A DNA stretch of 5,992 nucleotides from Candidatus Cloacimonadota bacterium. GTDB lineage: Bacteria; Cloacimonadota; Cloacimonadia; Cloacimonadales; Cloacimonadaceae. The DNA is taken from the NCBI GenBank assembly GCA_012519465.1, contig JAAYQD010000029.1:1-5992 (forward strand), in the 5' to 3' direction. The first letter of the stretch is position 1. Each line of letters begins with the position of its first letter. The translations under genes were made by a program, and so were the position numbers. Below, piece by piece: positions 1-5,442 of the stretch. The notes below the pieces were generated by a model. The model had not been told where the DNA came from. It saw only the letters and a program-made list of their open reading frames with translations, and ran no database searches.

Positions 1-47
1 AAGCCAGGTTTCAAGTGCCAGTGCTTGGAAGTGAAGCAATTCCGGGC
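1..47. other. Downstream flank with no supported feature
   Basis: Past the operon terminator I see no convincing gene, promoter or repeat. One plus-strand frame is open from base 1 to a TAG at 94-96, but it runs through the terminator hairpin and gives no recognisable protein, so the content of this edge is left open. Confidence 0.5.
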
Positions 48-86
48 AAACAAAAAGGCCGCTGTACTTGGTGATACAGGGGCCTT
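48..86 (-). terminator. Strong intrinsic terminator ending the operon
   Basis: Read on the minus strand, bases 86-75 and 66-55 form a 12-position stem with 11 pairs and a single C/C mismatch, closed by an 8-base loop (74-67). The stem ends in GGCCTT and continues into TTTGTTT (54-48), giving a U-rich tail on the transcript. It starts 27 bases past the stop codon of the 93-residue gene, so it ends the operon that begins with the DksA/TraR gene. There is no T run on the other side, so it should act in one direction only. Confidence 0.88.
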
Positions 87-112
87 GAATGGATAGATTA
101 GTAAGACAGGGT

Positions 113-394
113 TTAGAAAAAGAAGAGCTTGACGAAGATGGCAACCAGAAGGGCGCTATTGATTGCCAACCACCACATAATGCGGTAGTTAAATACCTTT
201 GCCTGGTTTCTTTGGACAACCATTTTCTTTTCCATACGCACCATCAGGTGTTCGATGGTGGCAATCTTCTCCTGGCTTTTATCGTGTTTCTTTATTTTGC
301 TATCGTGTGCGCTTGAGATTCTGAACTGGCGCACCAAACTGAATATCAAGGGGATAAAGGCAGGGATGAGACGATTGAAGGTTTTTTTATTCAT
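113..394 (-). CDS. Small membrane protein of unknown function (93 aa)
   Basis: I do not recognise this family. The product has a short hydrophobic N-terminal stretch (about residues 9-20, with two prolines). A charged, Lys/Glu/Gln-rich helical segment follows (about 30-68) that could form a coiled coil. A clear transmembrane helix fills the C-terminus (about 72-92), which ends in Phe-Phe-Phe. It looks like an inner-membrane protein anchored at its C-terminus, possibly with a second membrane contact at the N-terminus. The ATG has a near-perfect Shine-Dalgarno sequence, AGGAGG, 4 bases upstream, and the gene starts 12 bases after the stop of the barrel gene, so it is a genuine last gene of the operon. 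No catalytic motif is visible. That it is a real gene is well supported; its function is unknown. Confidence 0.8.
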   Translation of the reverse strand: MNKKTFNRLIPAFIPLIFSLVRQFRISSAHDSKIKKHDKSQEKIATIEHLMVRMEKKMVVQRNQAKVFNYRIMWWLAINSALLVAIFVKLFFF

Positions 395-406
395 ATCTCC
401 TCCTGA

Positions 407-1249
407 TTAAAATTCATACCCCAGATTACCGTAAAGGGTTGAGGGCAAAACGGCATGTGCCGAATAGGAAAAGTCTATTTTGATATTCTTTACATCCAAT
501 CCCACTCCGGCATTCCAGGTGGCGGGATTTTGATGAACGCCAAACCTGATGGCAAGAGGCTCCAATACGTAGGCTTCCACTCCCCCCATAAATTCGGTTT
601 CACGGGCAAAATCCTTTTTCACCTCGATGCTGGTAATCACCTTGTCATAGGGTTGATAGGAAATACCCAGAGCCATTTTGGAGGGGAGGATGCTTTGGTT
701 TTCGTTGCCCATCTTGGCTTGGTTTAGGTTGCTGATATTGAAGGCAAGGCGGGTGCGTCCATGCAAGAGGGCGCTTACGCCGAGGTCCAAGCCAAAGGCG
801 TTATCCGTGTCTTCATCATCAAAGGAAAGCCGGTAATAATTTGCGGCATAGCCCACGCTGATGGTGGAATGCACGTCATGCTGCAACACAAAGCCATGAG
901 CCAGGGTGAAGGCTTGTTCGCTCATCAGCTCCAAATCCTCAAAGGAAACGCCCATGATGCGGGCTCCAATGCCGATGGTTCCCAGCTTGGCAGGAAGCTT
1001 GACACCTGCGGCAGCGGTGCGAAAATCGGCAAAGCTCTGGCCATTAAGCTGGGAAAATCCCAGTTGGGCGGCATAATCCACCTGTGCCAAGCCGGCAGGG
1101 TTGAAAAACACAGCGGCAGCATCGTCCACCACGGCGGTATAAGCACCACCCATGCCGCGAGCACGAGCGGAAGGGATATAATCATCAAACACAGCCATCA
1201 ACAAAGCTGTCTGCAGGATGAGGAGCGAGATCAATAGATATTTTTTCAT
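407..1249 (-). CDS. PorV/PorQ-like (UPF0164-type) outer-membrane beta-barrel protein
   Basis: The protein is 280 residues with a Sec signal peptide (Met-Lys-Lys, hydrophobic core about 4-19). The mature N-terminus carries the hallmark of the PorV/PorQ/UPF0164 group, RGMGGAYTAVVDDAAAVFFN followed by PAGLA (residues 31-55), which also resembles the N-terminus of FadL-like barrels. The rest is a run of short alternating amphipathic strands, and the chain ends in an aromatic residue (Tyr-Glu-Phe), as outer-membrane barrels do for assembly by BamA. Known members include PorV, a type IX secretion shuttle that binds cargo with C-terminal sorting domains, but many paralogues have no known job. It starts 12 bases after the stop of the secreted 479-residue protein. 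Its AGGGGAG ribosome site overlaps that gene's TAG stop, suggesting coupled translation. Barrel identity is fairly sure; a secretion role is inference. Confidence 0.82.
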   Translation of the reverse strand: MKKYLLISLLILQTALLMAVFDDYIPSARARGMGGAYTAVVDDAAAVFFNPAGLAQVDYAAQLGFSQLNGQSFADFRTAAAGVKLPAKLGTIGIGARIMGVSFEDLELMSEQAFTLAHGFVLQHDVHSTISVGYAANYYRLSFDDEDTDNAFGLDLGVSALLHGRTRLAFNISNLNQAKMGNENQSILPSKMALGISYQPYDKVITSIEVKKDFARETEFMGGVEAYVLEPLAIRFGVHQNPATWNAGVGLDVKNIKIDFSYSAHAVLPSTLYGNLGYEF

Positions 1250-1261
1250 GTCTGTTCTCCC

Positions 1262-2701
1262 CTATTTCAATTTGGTTTTAATCACAATGGGTTGCACTGT
1301 CTTCTCTTTGGCTCCGCTGCTGCGGTCTATCACTTCCAAATGACAGTAGTAAAGGCCGGCAGGCAACAATCTCATATTGGTGTCGCGACCGTCCCACAAG
1401 ACCTTTTCCACGCCAAAAGAGCTGGCAATGGTTTTATTGACGGGGGTGGAGACCAGGCGTCCCTGTGCATCATAAATCCTCACGATGGCTTTGGTATTCA
1501 CGCCGGTTGTGCCCGTCTTGCAGCCGTATTCTATCGTTATCTTTTCGCCCAGCTGGGGGTTGAAGATATTCTTGGGGCCATCCTGCCTGCTGATATTCAG
1601 ATAGGCGATACTTTTGCCAATCTTGGTGATCACACTGCCATGATAGAGCAGGGCAAGCTGTGTGTTTTCATATTTAAAACTGTCTATCTCAATCAATGCC
1701 TCACCATAAACCTGGGGCTCCAACATCATATAAAACAAAGGCTTTTCATCTTCACCAGATACGATTGGCTCTTGGGATAAATAGCTGAAGGTAATCAGAT
1801 CACCAGCTGCGGATACTTCCACCTCCGGGGCATAGGAAAGCACGGTGGTTTCATCCACTGTTACACCCTGATATTTGATCCTGTTGGGATCTATCTTGAT
1901 GGTGGTGGAGAAGCTGCTCACATACCAGTTCAGATTGATTTTGGAAGTGTTTACAGCCACTTGCACTGTTTCCTTCAGCGTGCCATTTACCGTGGGGATG
2001 GAGATGATGGCATTGCCGATATTCGATTCCTGGATGATATCCTGCATGTTGCGAGGGTTGATTTTGAAGCCGGTGCTTTGGTGATAATCCACCACGCCTT
2101 GGATGCGTTCCCACACTTGCCCCAACGCCATGGAAGGCCAGCTGAAGCCCGTGCGATCAAAGCATTGATCGTCTACAGCGCAGGCAGCGGTGCTGTTGTT
2201 TACCTTAAAAACGTTAAAGCTATCGGGCATGCTGGTGATGGTGCTATTCTCCACCCTCACAAAACAGCATTCCCACTGTTCGGCATCGGCGCCTGCAAGC
2301 TGGGCGGTGGTGATGATGCTGGGCGCAGGCAGAGGGTTGCCAGAAGAAATCACCTGGTAGCTGGTGGTGGGAGACATTTCCGTGAGACCATAATATTCCA
2401 CGATGGTTCCGGATACCTCCACCAAATCACCCACATTGGGGAAGTAGCGGTTTGTAAAGATCAAAAGGCCGCTCCAGGGACCGCCTTCCGGATCGCTGAT
2501 AATAAAGCCGTAGTTTGTGGCGCTGGTGCCAGTGTATAGCCTTTCGGCTGTCACAATGCCTTGCACGGTAACGGTTTGGCCAGCATAAGGGGAATCGCCA
2601 CTTGGATTTTCGGTATATTGGATATCATGACAGGTGAGCACCTGTGCGGACACTCCAACAACCAGCAAGAGCAATAAAGCCGTGATAAGGGGCTTATTCA
2701 T
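1262..2701 (-). CDS. Secreted protein: OB-fold-like, cohesin-like and C-terminal FlgD-type Ig domains
   Basis: The 479-residue product starts with a signal peptide (hydrophobic core 5-18, likely cleavage after Val-Ser-Ala 19). Residues about 22-222 look like the OB-fold-type region seen in extracellular nucleases and related surface proteins: AGQTVTVQGIVTA (40-52), GFIISDPEGGPWSGLLIF (65-82), then VGDLVEVSGTIVEYYG (90-105). No nuclease catalytic domain follows. Residues about 231-355 resemble a cohesin-like beta sandwich. Residues about 377-475 form a FlgD-like Ig domain, with FNPQLGE (380-386), RIYDAQGRLVS (408-418), WDGRD (436-440) and LPAGLYY (446-452); such domains often close surface proteins of FCB-group bacteria. 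Cys174 and Cys180 could form a disulfide. The start overlaps the lspA stop by 8 bases (ATGAATAA), with AAGGAG 6 bases upstream of the ATG. It is probably an exported or surface-attached binding protein; ligand unknown. Domain calls are by eye. Confidence 0.8.
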   Translation of the reverse strand: MNKPLITALLLLLVVGVSAQVLTCHDIQYTENPSGDSPYAGQTVTVQGIVTAERLYTGTSATNYGFIISDPEGGPWSGLLIFTNRYFPNVGDLVEVSGTIVEYYGLTEMSPTTSYQVISSGNPLPAPSIITTAQLAGADAEQWECCFVRVENSTITSMPDSFNVFKVNNSTAACAVDDQCFDRTGFSWPSMALGQVWERIQGVVDYHQSTGFKINPRNMQDIIQESNIGNAIISIPTVNGTLKETVQVAVNTSKINLNWYVSSFSTTIKIDPNRIKYQGVTVDETTVLSYAPEVEVSAAGDLITFSYLSQEPIVSGEDEKPLFYMMLEPQVYGEALIEIDSFKYENTQLALLYHGSVITKIGKSIAYLNISRQDGPKNIFNPQLGEKITIEYGCKTGTTGVNTKAIVRIYDAQGRLVSTPVNKTIASSFGVEKVLWDGRDTNMRLLPAGLYYCHLEVIDRSSGAKEKTVQPIVIKTKLK

Positions 2702-3257
2702 CTATAACTCCTTGTTTACTAATACTATCCTCTTCCTCTATCGATAAAGGCTGCTGTTGCCTCTCATCCTTGAGGAAAATTATATCTATAATAAGCAGCA
2801 CCATCCCTATAAAGATGGCGCTATCTGCTATATTAAAAACGGGAAAACGCGTCATACCAAGCATATCAGGGATATCCACATCCACAAAATCTGTGACTGT
2901 GCCAATCATAATCCTATCTATCAGATTACCGATGGCACCACCCAAGATCAAGCCGAATGCCCATACCTGCAATCTGTGTATCGCCCTGAAAAGTAAGTAT
3001 ATTATAAAGACAACCGCAAATACGGATGCGGCGATAAAGAAGATGCGGTTAACCACAGGATTGGAAAGCGAAATGCTGAATGCGGCACCGGGATTTTGCA
3101 GATGGGTAAAGCGAAAGGTATCCCCAAACACGCTCTGGAGGATGGGGATGGATTGCCCCTCGTAGGTGAACACTCTGGTAAGAATCTTGGACGCTTGATC
3201 CAAGATAATGATGATGCCCATCAATATCCAAGCAGGACGGGTGTTCAGCCTTTTCAA
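2694..3257 (-). CDS. lspA: Lipoprotein signal peptidase (signal peptidase II)
   Basis: LspA is the inner-membrane aspartyl protease that cuts the signal peptide from diacylglyceryl-modified prolipoproteins just before the lipidated cysteine. The 187-residue product has four hydrophobic segments (about 9-19, 70-91, 96-110, 138-161) and all family motifs: LDQASK (19-24), NPGAAF (55-60), GGAIGNLIDR (106-115), TDFVD (122-126) and FNIADS (141-146). Asp114 and Asp145 match the catalytic pair. The tail after the last helix (162-187) is polar, acidic and slightly longer than in many homologues. The start is TTG: the next Met (residue 13) would cut into the first membrane helix, and an extended GAGGTGAT ribosome site lies 6 bases upstream. 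It begins 7 bases after the DksA/TraR gene stop and overlaps the next gene by 8 bases. Confidence 0.97.
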   Translation of the reverse strand: MKRLNTRPAWILMGIIIILDQASKILTRVFTYEGQSIPILQSVFGDTFRFTHLQNPGAAFSISLSNPVVNRIFFIAASVFAVVFIIYLLFRAIHRLQVWAFGLILGGAIGNLIDRIMIGTVTDFVDVDIPDMLGMTRFPVFNIADSAIFIGMVLLIIDIIFLKDERQQQPLSIEEEDSISKQGVIDE

Positions 3258-3263
3258 GATCCT

Positions 3264-3271
3264 ATCACCTC
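3264..3271 (-). promoter_or_regulatory. Ribosome binding site supporting the TTG start of lspA
   Basis: The minus strand reads GAGGTGAT, an eight-base match to the complement of the 16S rRNA 3' end (taking the common bacterial sequence). It is followed by AGGATC and then TTG. It overlaps the TGA stop of the upstream DksA/TraR gene, so ribosomes finishing that gene sit on the lspA start. This unusually long pairing could compensate for the weak TTG start codon. Confidence 0.75.
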
Positions 3272-3666
3272 TTGCGACGGCGTGTGCGGTCTTCGGTCTT
3301 TTCTTTGCATTCGATGCAGTGGGTGGCGTAGGGAATCATTTCCAATCTCACCTCGGGAATTAGCTCCCCACACATCTCACAATTGCCATAATGCCCTTCG
3401 GTAAGGCGCGCCAAAGCATCTTTCAGCAAGCGGATCTTTTCGCGTTCTTGCTCCATCAAGCGCACATTCTGCTCCATCAAATTGGTATCCGAACCGTGGT
3501 CTGCCTGATGAAACGCATAAGAGGAAAGGTCTCCACTGCTTTCGCGGGCGCCTTTGCTCTGGTCGCGGCTGATGTTGTCCAAAAACTCCATACTCTCCTT
3601 CAGCTCTTTCACGATAAGCTCTTCAAAGTACTTGAGTTTCTCGGCAGAATATTTTTTGGTGGCCAT
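3265..3666 (-). CDS. DksA/TraR-family C4 zinc-finger protein (YlyA/YteA-like)
   Basis: The 133-residue product has the DksA/TraR layout: an N-terminal helical coiled coil (about 8-88), then a C4 zinc finger with Cys96-x2-Cys99 and Cys117-x2-Cys120, and a very basic tail (RTRRRKR). DksA-type proteins enter the secondary channel of RNA polymerase and tune initiation, often with ppGpp. The coiled-coil tip reads GDLSSYAFHQADHGSD (45-60), resembling the GDLSSY...ADLGT type seen in YteA/YlyA-like members rather than the DxxDxA tip of E. coli DksA, so I do not assign the symbol dksA. AGGAG lies 5 bases before the ATG. It is the first gene after the 98-base control region and is directly followed by lspA, a conserved pairing in several phyla. 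The family is certain; the exact regulatory role is inferred. Confidence 0.93.
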   Translation of the reverse strand: MATKKYSAEKLKYFEELIVKELKESMEFLDNISRDQSKGARESSGDLSSYAFHQADHGSDTNLMEQNVRLMEQEREKIRLLKDALARLTEGHYGNCEMCGELIPEVRLEMIPYATHCIECKEKTEDRTRRRKR

Positions 3667-3690
3667 AATAGCTCCTATTATTGAACTTGT

Positions 3691-3719
3691 ATTTTAAGGT
3701 TTTTGCATAAGATTGCAAA
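3691..3719 (-). promoter_or_regulatory. Alternative overlapping promoter candidate P2
   Basis: The minus strand also carries TTTGCA (3719-3714, four of six matches to TTGACA), a 17-base spacer and TAAAAT (3696-3691, five of six matches to TATAAT). Its start site would be near 3684, leaving a short leader of about 18 bases that still includes the AGGAG ribosome site. P1 has the better -35 and P2 the better -10; either or both could be used. Confidence 0.38.
3702..3719. repeat. Inverted repeat TTTGCA-N6-TGCAAA over the P1 -10 box
   Basis: A perfect 6-base inverted repeat (3702-3707 and 3714-3719) with a 6-base spacer. The P1 -10 box (3712-3707) lies in the spacer and one arm, and the P2 -35 is the other arm. 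The position fits an operator for a dimeric regulator, but no regulator gene is visible nearby and short AT-rich repeats can arise by chance. Confidence 0.4.
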
Positions 3720-3735
3720 GCGTTGATACTGTCAA
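3707..3735 (-). promoter_or_regulatory. Candidate sigma70-type promoter P1 for the dksA/traR-lspA operon
   Basis: On the minus strand a perfect -35 box TTGACA (3735-3730) is followed by 17 bases and the weaker -10 box TCTTAT (3712-3707, four of six matches to TATAAT). Transcription would start near 3700, giving a leader of about 35 bases before the ATG at 3666. It lies in the only sizeable gap between genes and starts right after the T run of the PNP terminator. Promoter consensus in this lineage may differ from the sigma70 model, which limits certainty. Confidence 0.5.
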
Positions 3736-3736
3736 C
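3722..3736. repeat. Near-palindrome over the P1 -35 box
   Basis: The plus strand reads GTTGATACTGTCAAC: two 6-base arms around ACT with one mismatched pair. It covers the whole TTGACA box of P1. It could be a second operator half-site pair or a coincidence. Confidence 0.3.
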
Positions 3737-3772
3737 AAAAAAGATTGAGAAACGCCGCTCCGGCTCACAATC
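3737..3772 (-). terminator. Probable intrinsic terminator after the PNP gene
   Basis: On the minus strand GATTG (3772-3768) can pair with CAATC (3747-3743), enclosing an inner GCCG-GAG-CGGC hairpin (3764-3754) with small unpaired loops between. Six T residues (3742-3737) follow immediately. The PNP stop codon (3767-3765) lies inside the structure. The interrupted stem makes it weaker than the terminator at 48-86, so some read-through into the downstream genes is likely. Confidence 0.55.
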
Positions 3773-4577
3773 CCTCCATCAGGTGACCAAGGATGCGCTT
3801 CAGCCCAACGCTGGCGCGCGCTGCATTGGCACGGATTTCTTCCTGGGAGTGTGCCAAATCGTGAAAGAGGTTGCTATAGTTTGTCACTATGGAAAACGCA
3901 GCCACTCTGATGCCGGCATGACGCGCCACGATCACTTCAGGAACTGTGGACATGCCCACCAAGTCTGCCCCCATATTGGCAAAAGCGGCACATTCGGCTT
4001 TGGTCTCCAGGCTGGGGCCTGTTACCGCCATGTATACGCCTTGCTGCAGCCGGATGCCTTCACGCTGGGCAAAATTCGCTCCCTGCTTTAGAAATTCCGG
4101 ATCGTAAAGCTGGTTCATGGAGGGGAATCTCTCGCCCATGCTCTCATCATTGCTGCCAATGAGGGGATTGGTGCCCATGAAGTTGATATGATCGATAATC
4201 TGGATCAAAGATCCGGGCTCCATCTCTTTGCGCAGGCTGCCGGCAGCGTTTGTTACAAACAGGTTTTTGATGCCCATTGCCGCCATGGTGCGCGTGGGGA
4301 AAATCACCTCTTCCATAGCGTGACCCTCATAATAGTGAAAGCGACCTTGCAGGATGAAGACCACCTTGCCCGCCAGCCTTGCCAAAACCAAATTACCCTT
4401 GTGGGAGGGTGCTGTGCTTTGGGAAAAGCCGGGGATCTCAGAATAGGGGAAAACAGCAAGCTGTTCCAGCTCTTCTGCCAAATCTCCCAAGCCGGTGCCC
4501 AAGATCAAGCCAGCCGCAGGAAGCTCTGGTATACGTTCTTTCAGCCAGGAGGCGGTATGTCTGTAATCTGCCTTCAT
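3765..4577 (-). CDS. punA: Purine nucleoside phosphorylase, trimeric PNP-I type
   Basis: PNP splits purine (deoxy)nucleosides with phosphate into base and (deoxy)ribose-1-phosphate in the cytoplasm. Motifs of the trimeric, 6-oxopurine-preferring type are intact (numbering from the ATG at 4577, 270 residues): GTGLG (27-31, phosphate loop, Thr where human PNP has Ser33), PSHKGN (57-62), LQGRFHYYEGH (76-86), VTNAAGS (108-114), GPSLET (187-192), VGMSTVPEVIVARH (207-220) and VTNYS (231-235). Glu191 and Asn233 match human Glu201 and Asn243, which bind the 6-oxopurine base. I chose ATG 4577 because GGAG lies 6 bases upstream and it starts one base after the divIVA stop; the ATG at 4589 would add four residues, overlap divIVA by 11 bases and has no ribosome site. 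With Tdk in the same unit it suggests nucleoside salvage. The symbol is by homology to trimeric PNPs. Confidence 0.96.
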   Translation of the reverse strand: MKADYRHTASWLKERIPELPAAGLILGTGLGDLAEELEQLAVFPYSEIPGFSQSTAPSHKGNLVLARLAGKVVFILQGRFHYYEGHAMEEVIFPTRTMAAMGIKNLFVTNAAGSLRKEMEPGSLIQIIDHINFMGTNPLIGSNDESMGERFPSMNQLYDPEFLKQGANFAQREGIRLQQGVYMAVTGPSLETKAECAAFANMGADLVGMSTVPEVIVARHAGIRVAAFSIVTNYSNLFHDLAHSQEEIRANAARASVGLKRILGHLMEGL

Positions 4578-4578
4578 C

Positions 4579-5163
4579 CTAATCTCCATCTGTTGTTTCA
4601 GGGGTGATGGGTTCGTCTTTTTGCACTATTTCTTCTTTGATCTGACGGAATTCCGTATCCAAAAGTTGTTCTGTATTATGGGTAAGCAGGGGGTCTTTGC
4701 CAATGCGATCCATAAAGGTTTGCAGCTCGGAGTGGAATTGCATGAGAAACTGCCTTTTTTGCTCTTTGAGATGCACGTATTGCTGTTCCATCGCCCCCAG
4801 ATATTGTTTGGCTTCCTGTATGGCGCGCTTGGCTTTCAGCTCTGCCTCGTGCAGGATGTTTTCCGCCTCTTTGCGGGCATTGGCAATGATATCCGCCTTT
4901 GTCTTTTCTGCAAAGACCAGCGTGCGGCTGATCAATTCCTCGCGACGTTGCAGATCTTCCACAGCGCTGCTGGCTTGAGCAGCCTCCTGTTTTACCTCAT
5001 ATTGCATCTGTTCGCGGCGTTGCATTTCGCGTTCTTGCTTCTTGTGGTTTTCTTCCATTTCCGTTGCCACTTGTTCCAAAAAAGCACGCACCTGTTTTTT
5101 GCTATAGCCAAACATAGCGCCGCTAAATTCCTGATGTTGTACATCAATCGGTGAGAGAGCCAT
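4579..5163 (-). CDS. DivIVA-family coiled-coil protein
   Basis: DivIVA proteins bind curved membrane at poles and septa and recruit division, growth or chromosome-anchoring partners. The 194-residue product starts with the membrane-binding motif: LSPIDVQHQEF (3-13), then FGYSKKQVRAFLEQV (18-32), aligned to the start of B. subtilis DivIVA. Where B. subtilis has the membrane-contacting Phe17-Arg18, this protein has Met17-Phe18, so it keeps a hydrophobic tip but loses the arginine. A long coiled coil rich in Glu, Lys and Gln follows (about 33-150), with an alanine- and glutamate-rich section (95-120), and then an acidic tail (about 160-194). AAGG lies 5 bases before the ATG. The gene begins 12 bases after yggT, matching the yggT/ylmG-divIVA linkage of Gram-positive division clusters. 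The family is clear; polar or septal location here is inferred. Confidence 0.9.
   Translation of the reverse strand: MALSPIDVQHQEFSGAMFGYSKKQVRAFLEQVATEMEENHKKQEREMQRREQMQYEVKQEAAQASSAVEDLQRREELISRTLVFAEKTKADIIANARKEAENILHEAELKAKRAIQEAKQYLGAMEQQYVHLKEQKRQFLMQFHSELQTFMDRIGKDPLLTHNTEQLLDTEFRQIKEEIVQKDEPITPETTDGD
4584..4587 (-). promoter_or_regulatory. Ribosome binding site deciding the PNP start
   Basis: The minus strand reads GGAG inside the last codons of divIVA, then ATTAGG, then the ATG at 4577. The divIVA stop (TAG, 4581-4579) lies between ribosome site and start, as in translational coupling. The upstream ATG at 4589 has no comparable site. Confidence 0.65.
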
Positions 5164-5175
5164 ATAATCCTTCCT

Positions 5176-5439
5176 TTATAAAAATCCTGATAAAATGTTG
5201 CTGACCAAGTTCAGCAGAAAAAAAGCGATGATGGGCGACAAATCCAAGCCCATCGCTGGTAAAAGCTTCCTAATGGGGCCCAAAAGAGGCTCCGTGATGC
5301 TTATCAAAAAGGCGTAAATCTTGTTGTATGGATCACTAATCACCCAGCTCATAATTACCCTGATCAAGATAAGATACGAGTAAACCTGTATCAGCCGCAT
5401 GGCAAAGATGGTTATTACCTGAATCGGTGAGTAATACAT
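5176..5439 (-). CDS. YggT/YlmG-family integral membrane protein
   Basis: The 87-residue product is a single YggT domain, as in YlmG of Gram-positives and cyanobacteria (E. coli YggT has two copies). It has a membrane segment at about 7-33, the family signature TEPLLGPIRKLLPAMGLDLS (49-68, with the conserved Pro-Arg-Pro-Gly-Asp-Ser-Pro pattern), and a second membrane segment at about 69-87. YggT proteins are linked to envelope and osmotic homeostasis, and YlmG to division-gene clusters and nucleoid or plastid distribution; no enzyme activity is known. The ATG lies 3 bases after the tdk stop and in the same frame. The ribosome site is weak (GGA, 7 bases upstream), so translation probably depends on coupling to tdk. 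The only other nearby start, Met14, would remove part of the first membrane helix. Confidence 0.92.
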   Translation of the reverse strand: MYYSPIQVITIFAMRLIQVYSYLILIRVIMSWVISDPYNKIYAFLISITEPLLGPIRKLLPAMGLDLSPIIAFFLLNLVSNILSGFL

Positions 5440-5442
5440 GGT

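Noticed and set aside
1..96. Open plus-strand frame from the left edge to TAG, as the end of a convergent gene
   Set aside because: The frame is only about 31 codons, runs through the operon terminator stem and gives no recognisable protein; it cannot be separated from chance.
761..1237. Plus-strand open frame of 158 codons
   Set aside because: It is antisense to the barrel gene, which has a signal peptide, family motif and ribosome site; the plus-strand product shows no family features.
1961..2539. Plus-strand open frame of 192 codons
   Set aside because: It lies fully inside the secreted protein gene on the other strand and reads as low-quality His/Gly-rich sequence with no recognisable domain.
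2624..2701. Lipoprotein signal in the secreted protein, given lspA next door
   Set aside because: The only nearby cysteine, Cys24, is preceded by Val-Leu-Thr rather than a lipobox with Gly, Ala or Ser before Cys, and a standard signal peptidase I site (Val-Ser-Ala) comes first.
4575..4589. Longer PNP start at ATG 4589
   Set aside because: It overlaps divIVA by 11 bases and lacks a ribosome site, whereas ATG 4577 has GGAG at 6 bases and follows the divIVA stop by one base.
4621..5154. Plus-strand open frame of 177 codons with many Phe and Leu residues
   Set aside because: It is the reverse of the Glu/Lys/Gln-rich coiled coil of divIVA, which automatically gives Phe/Leu-rich sequence; it is not a real membrane protein.
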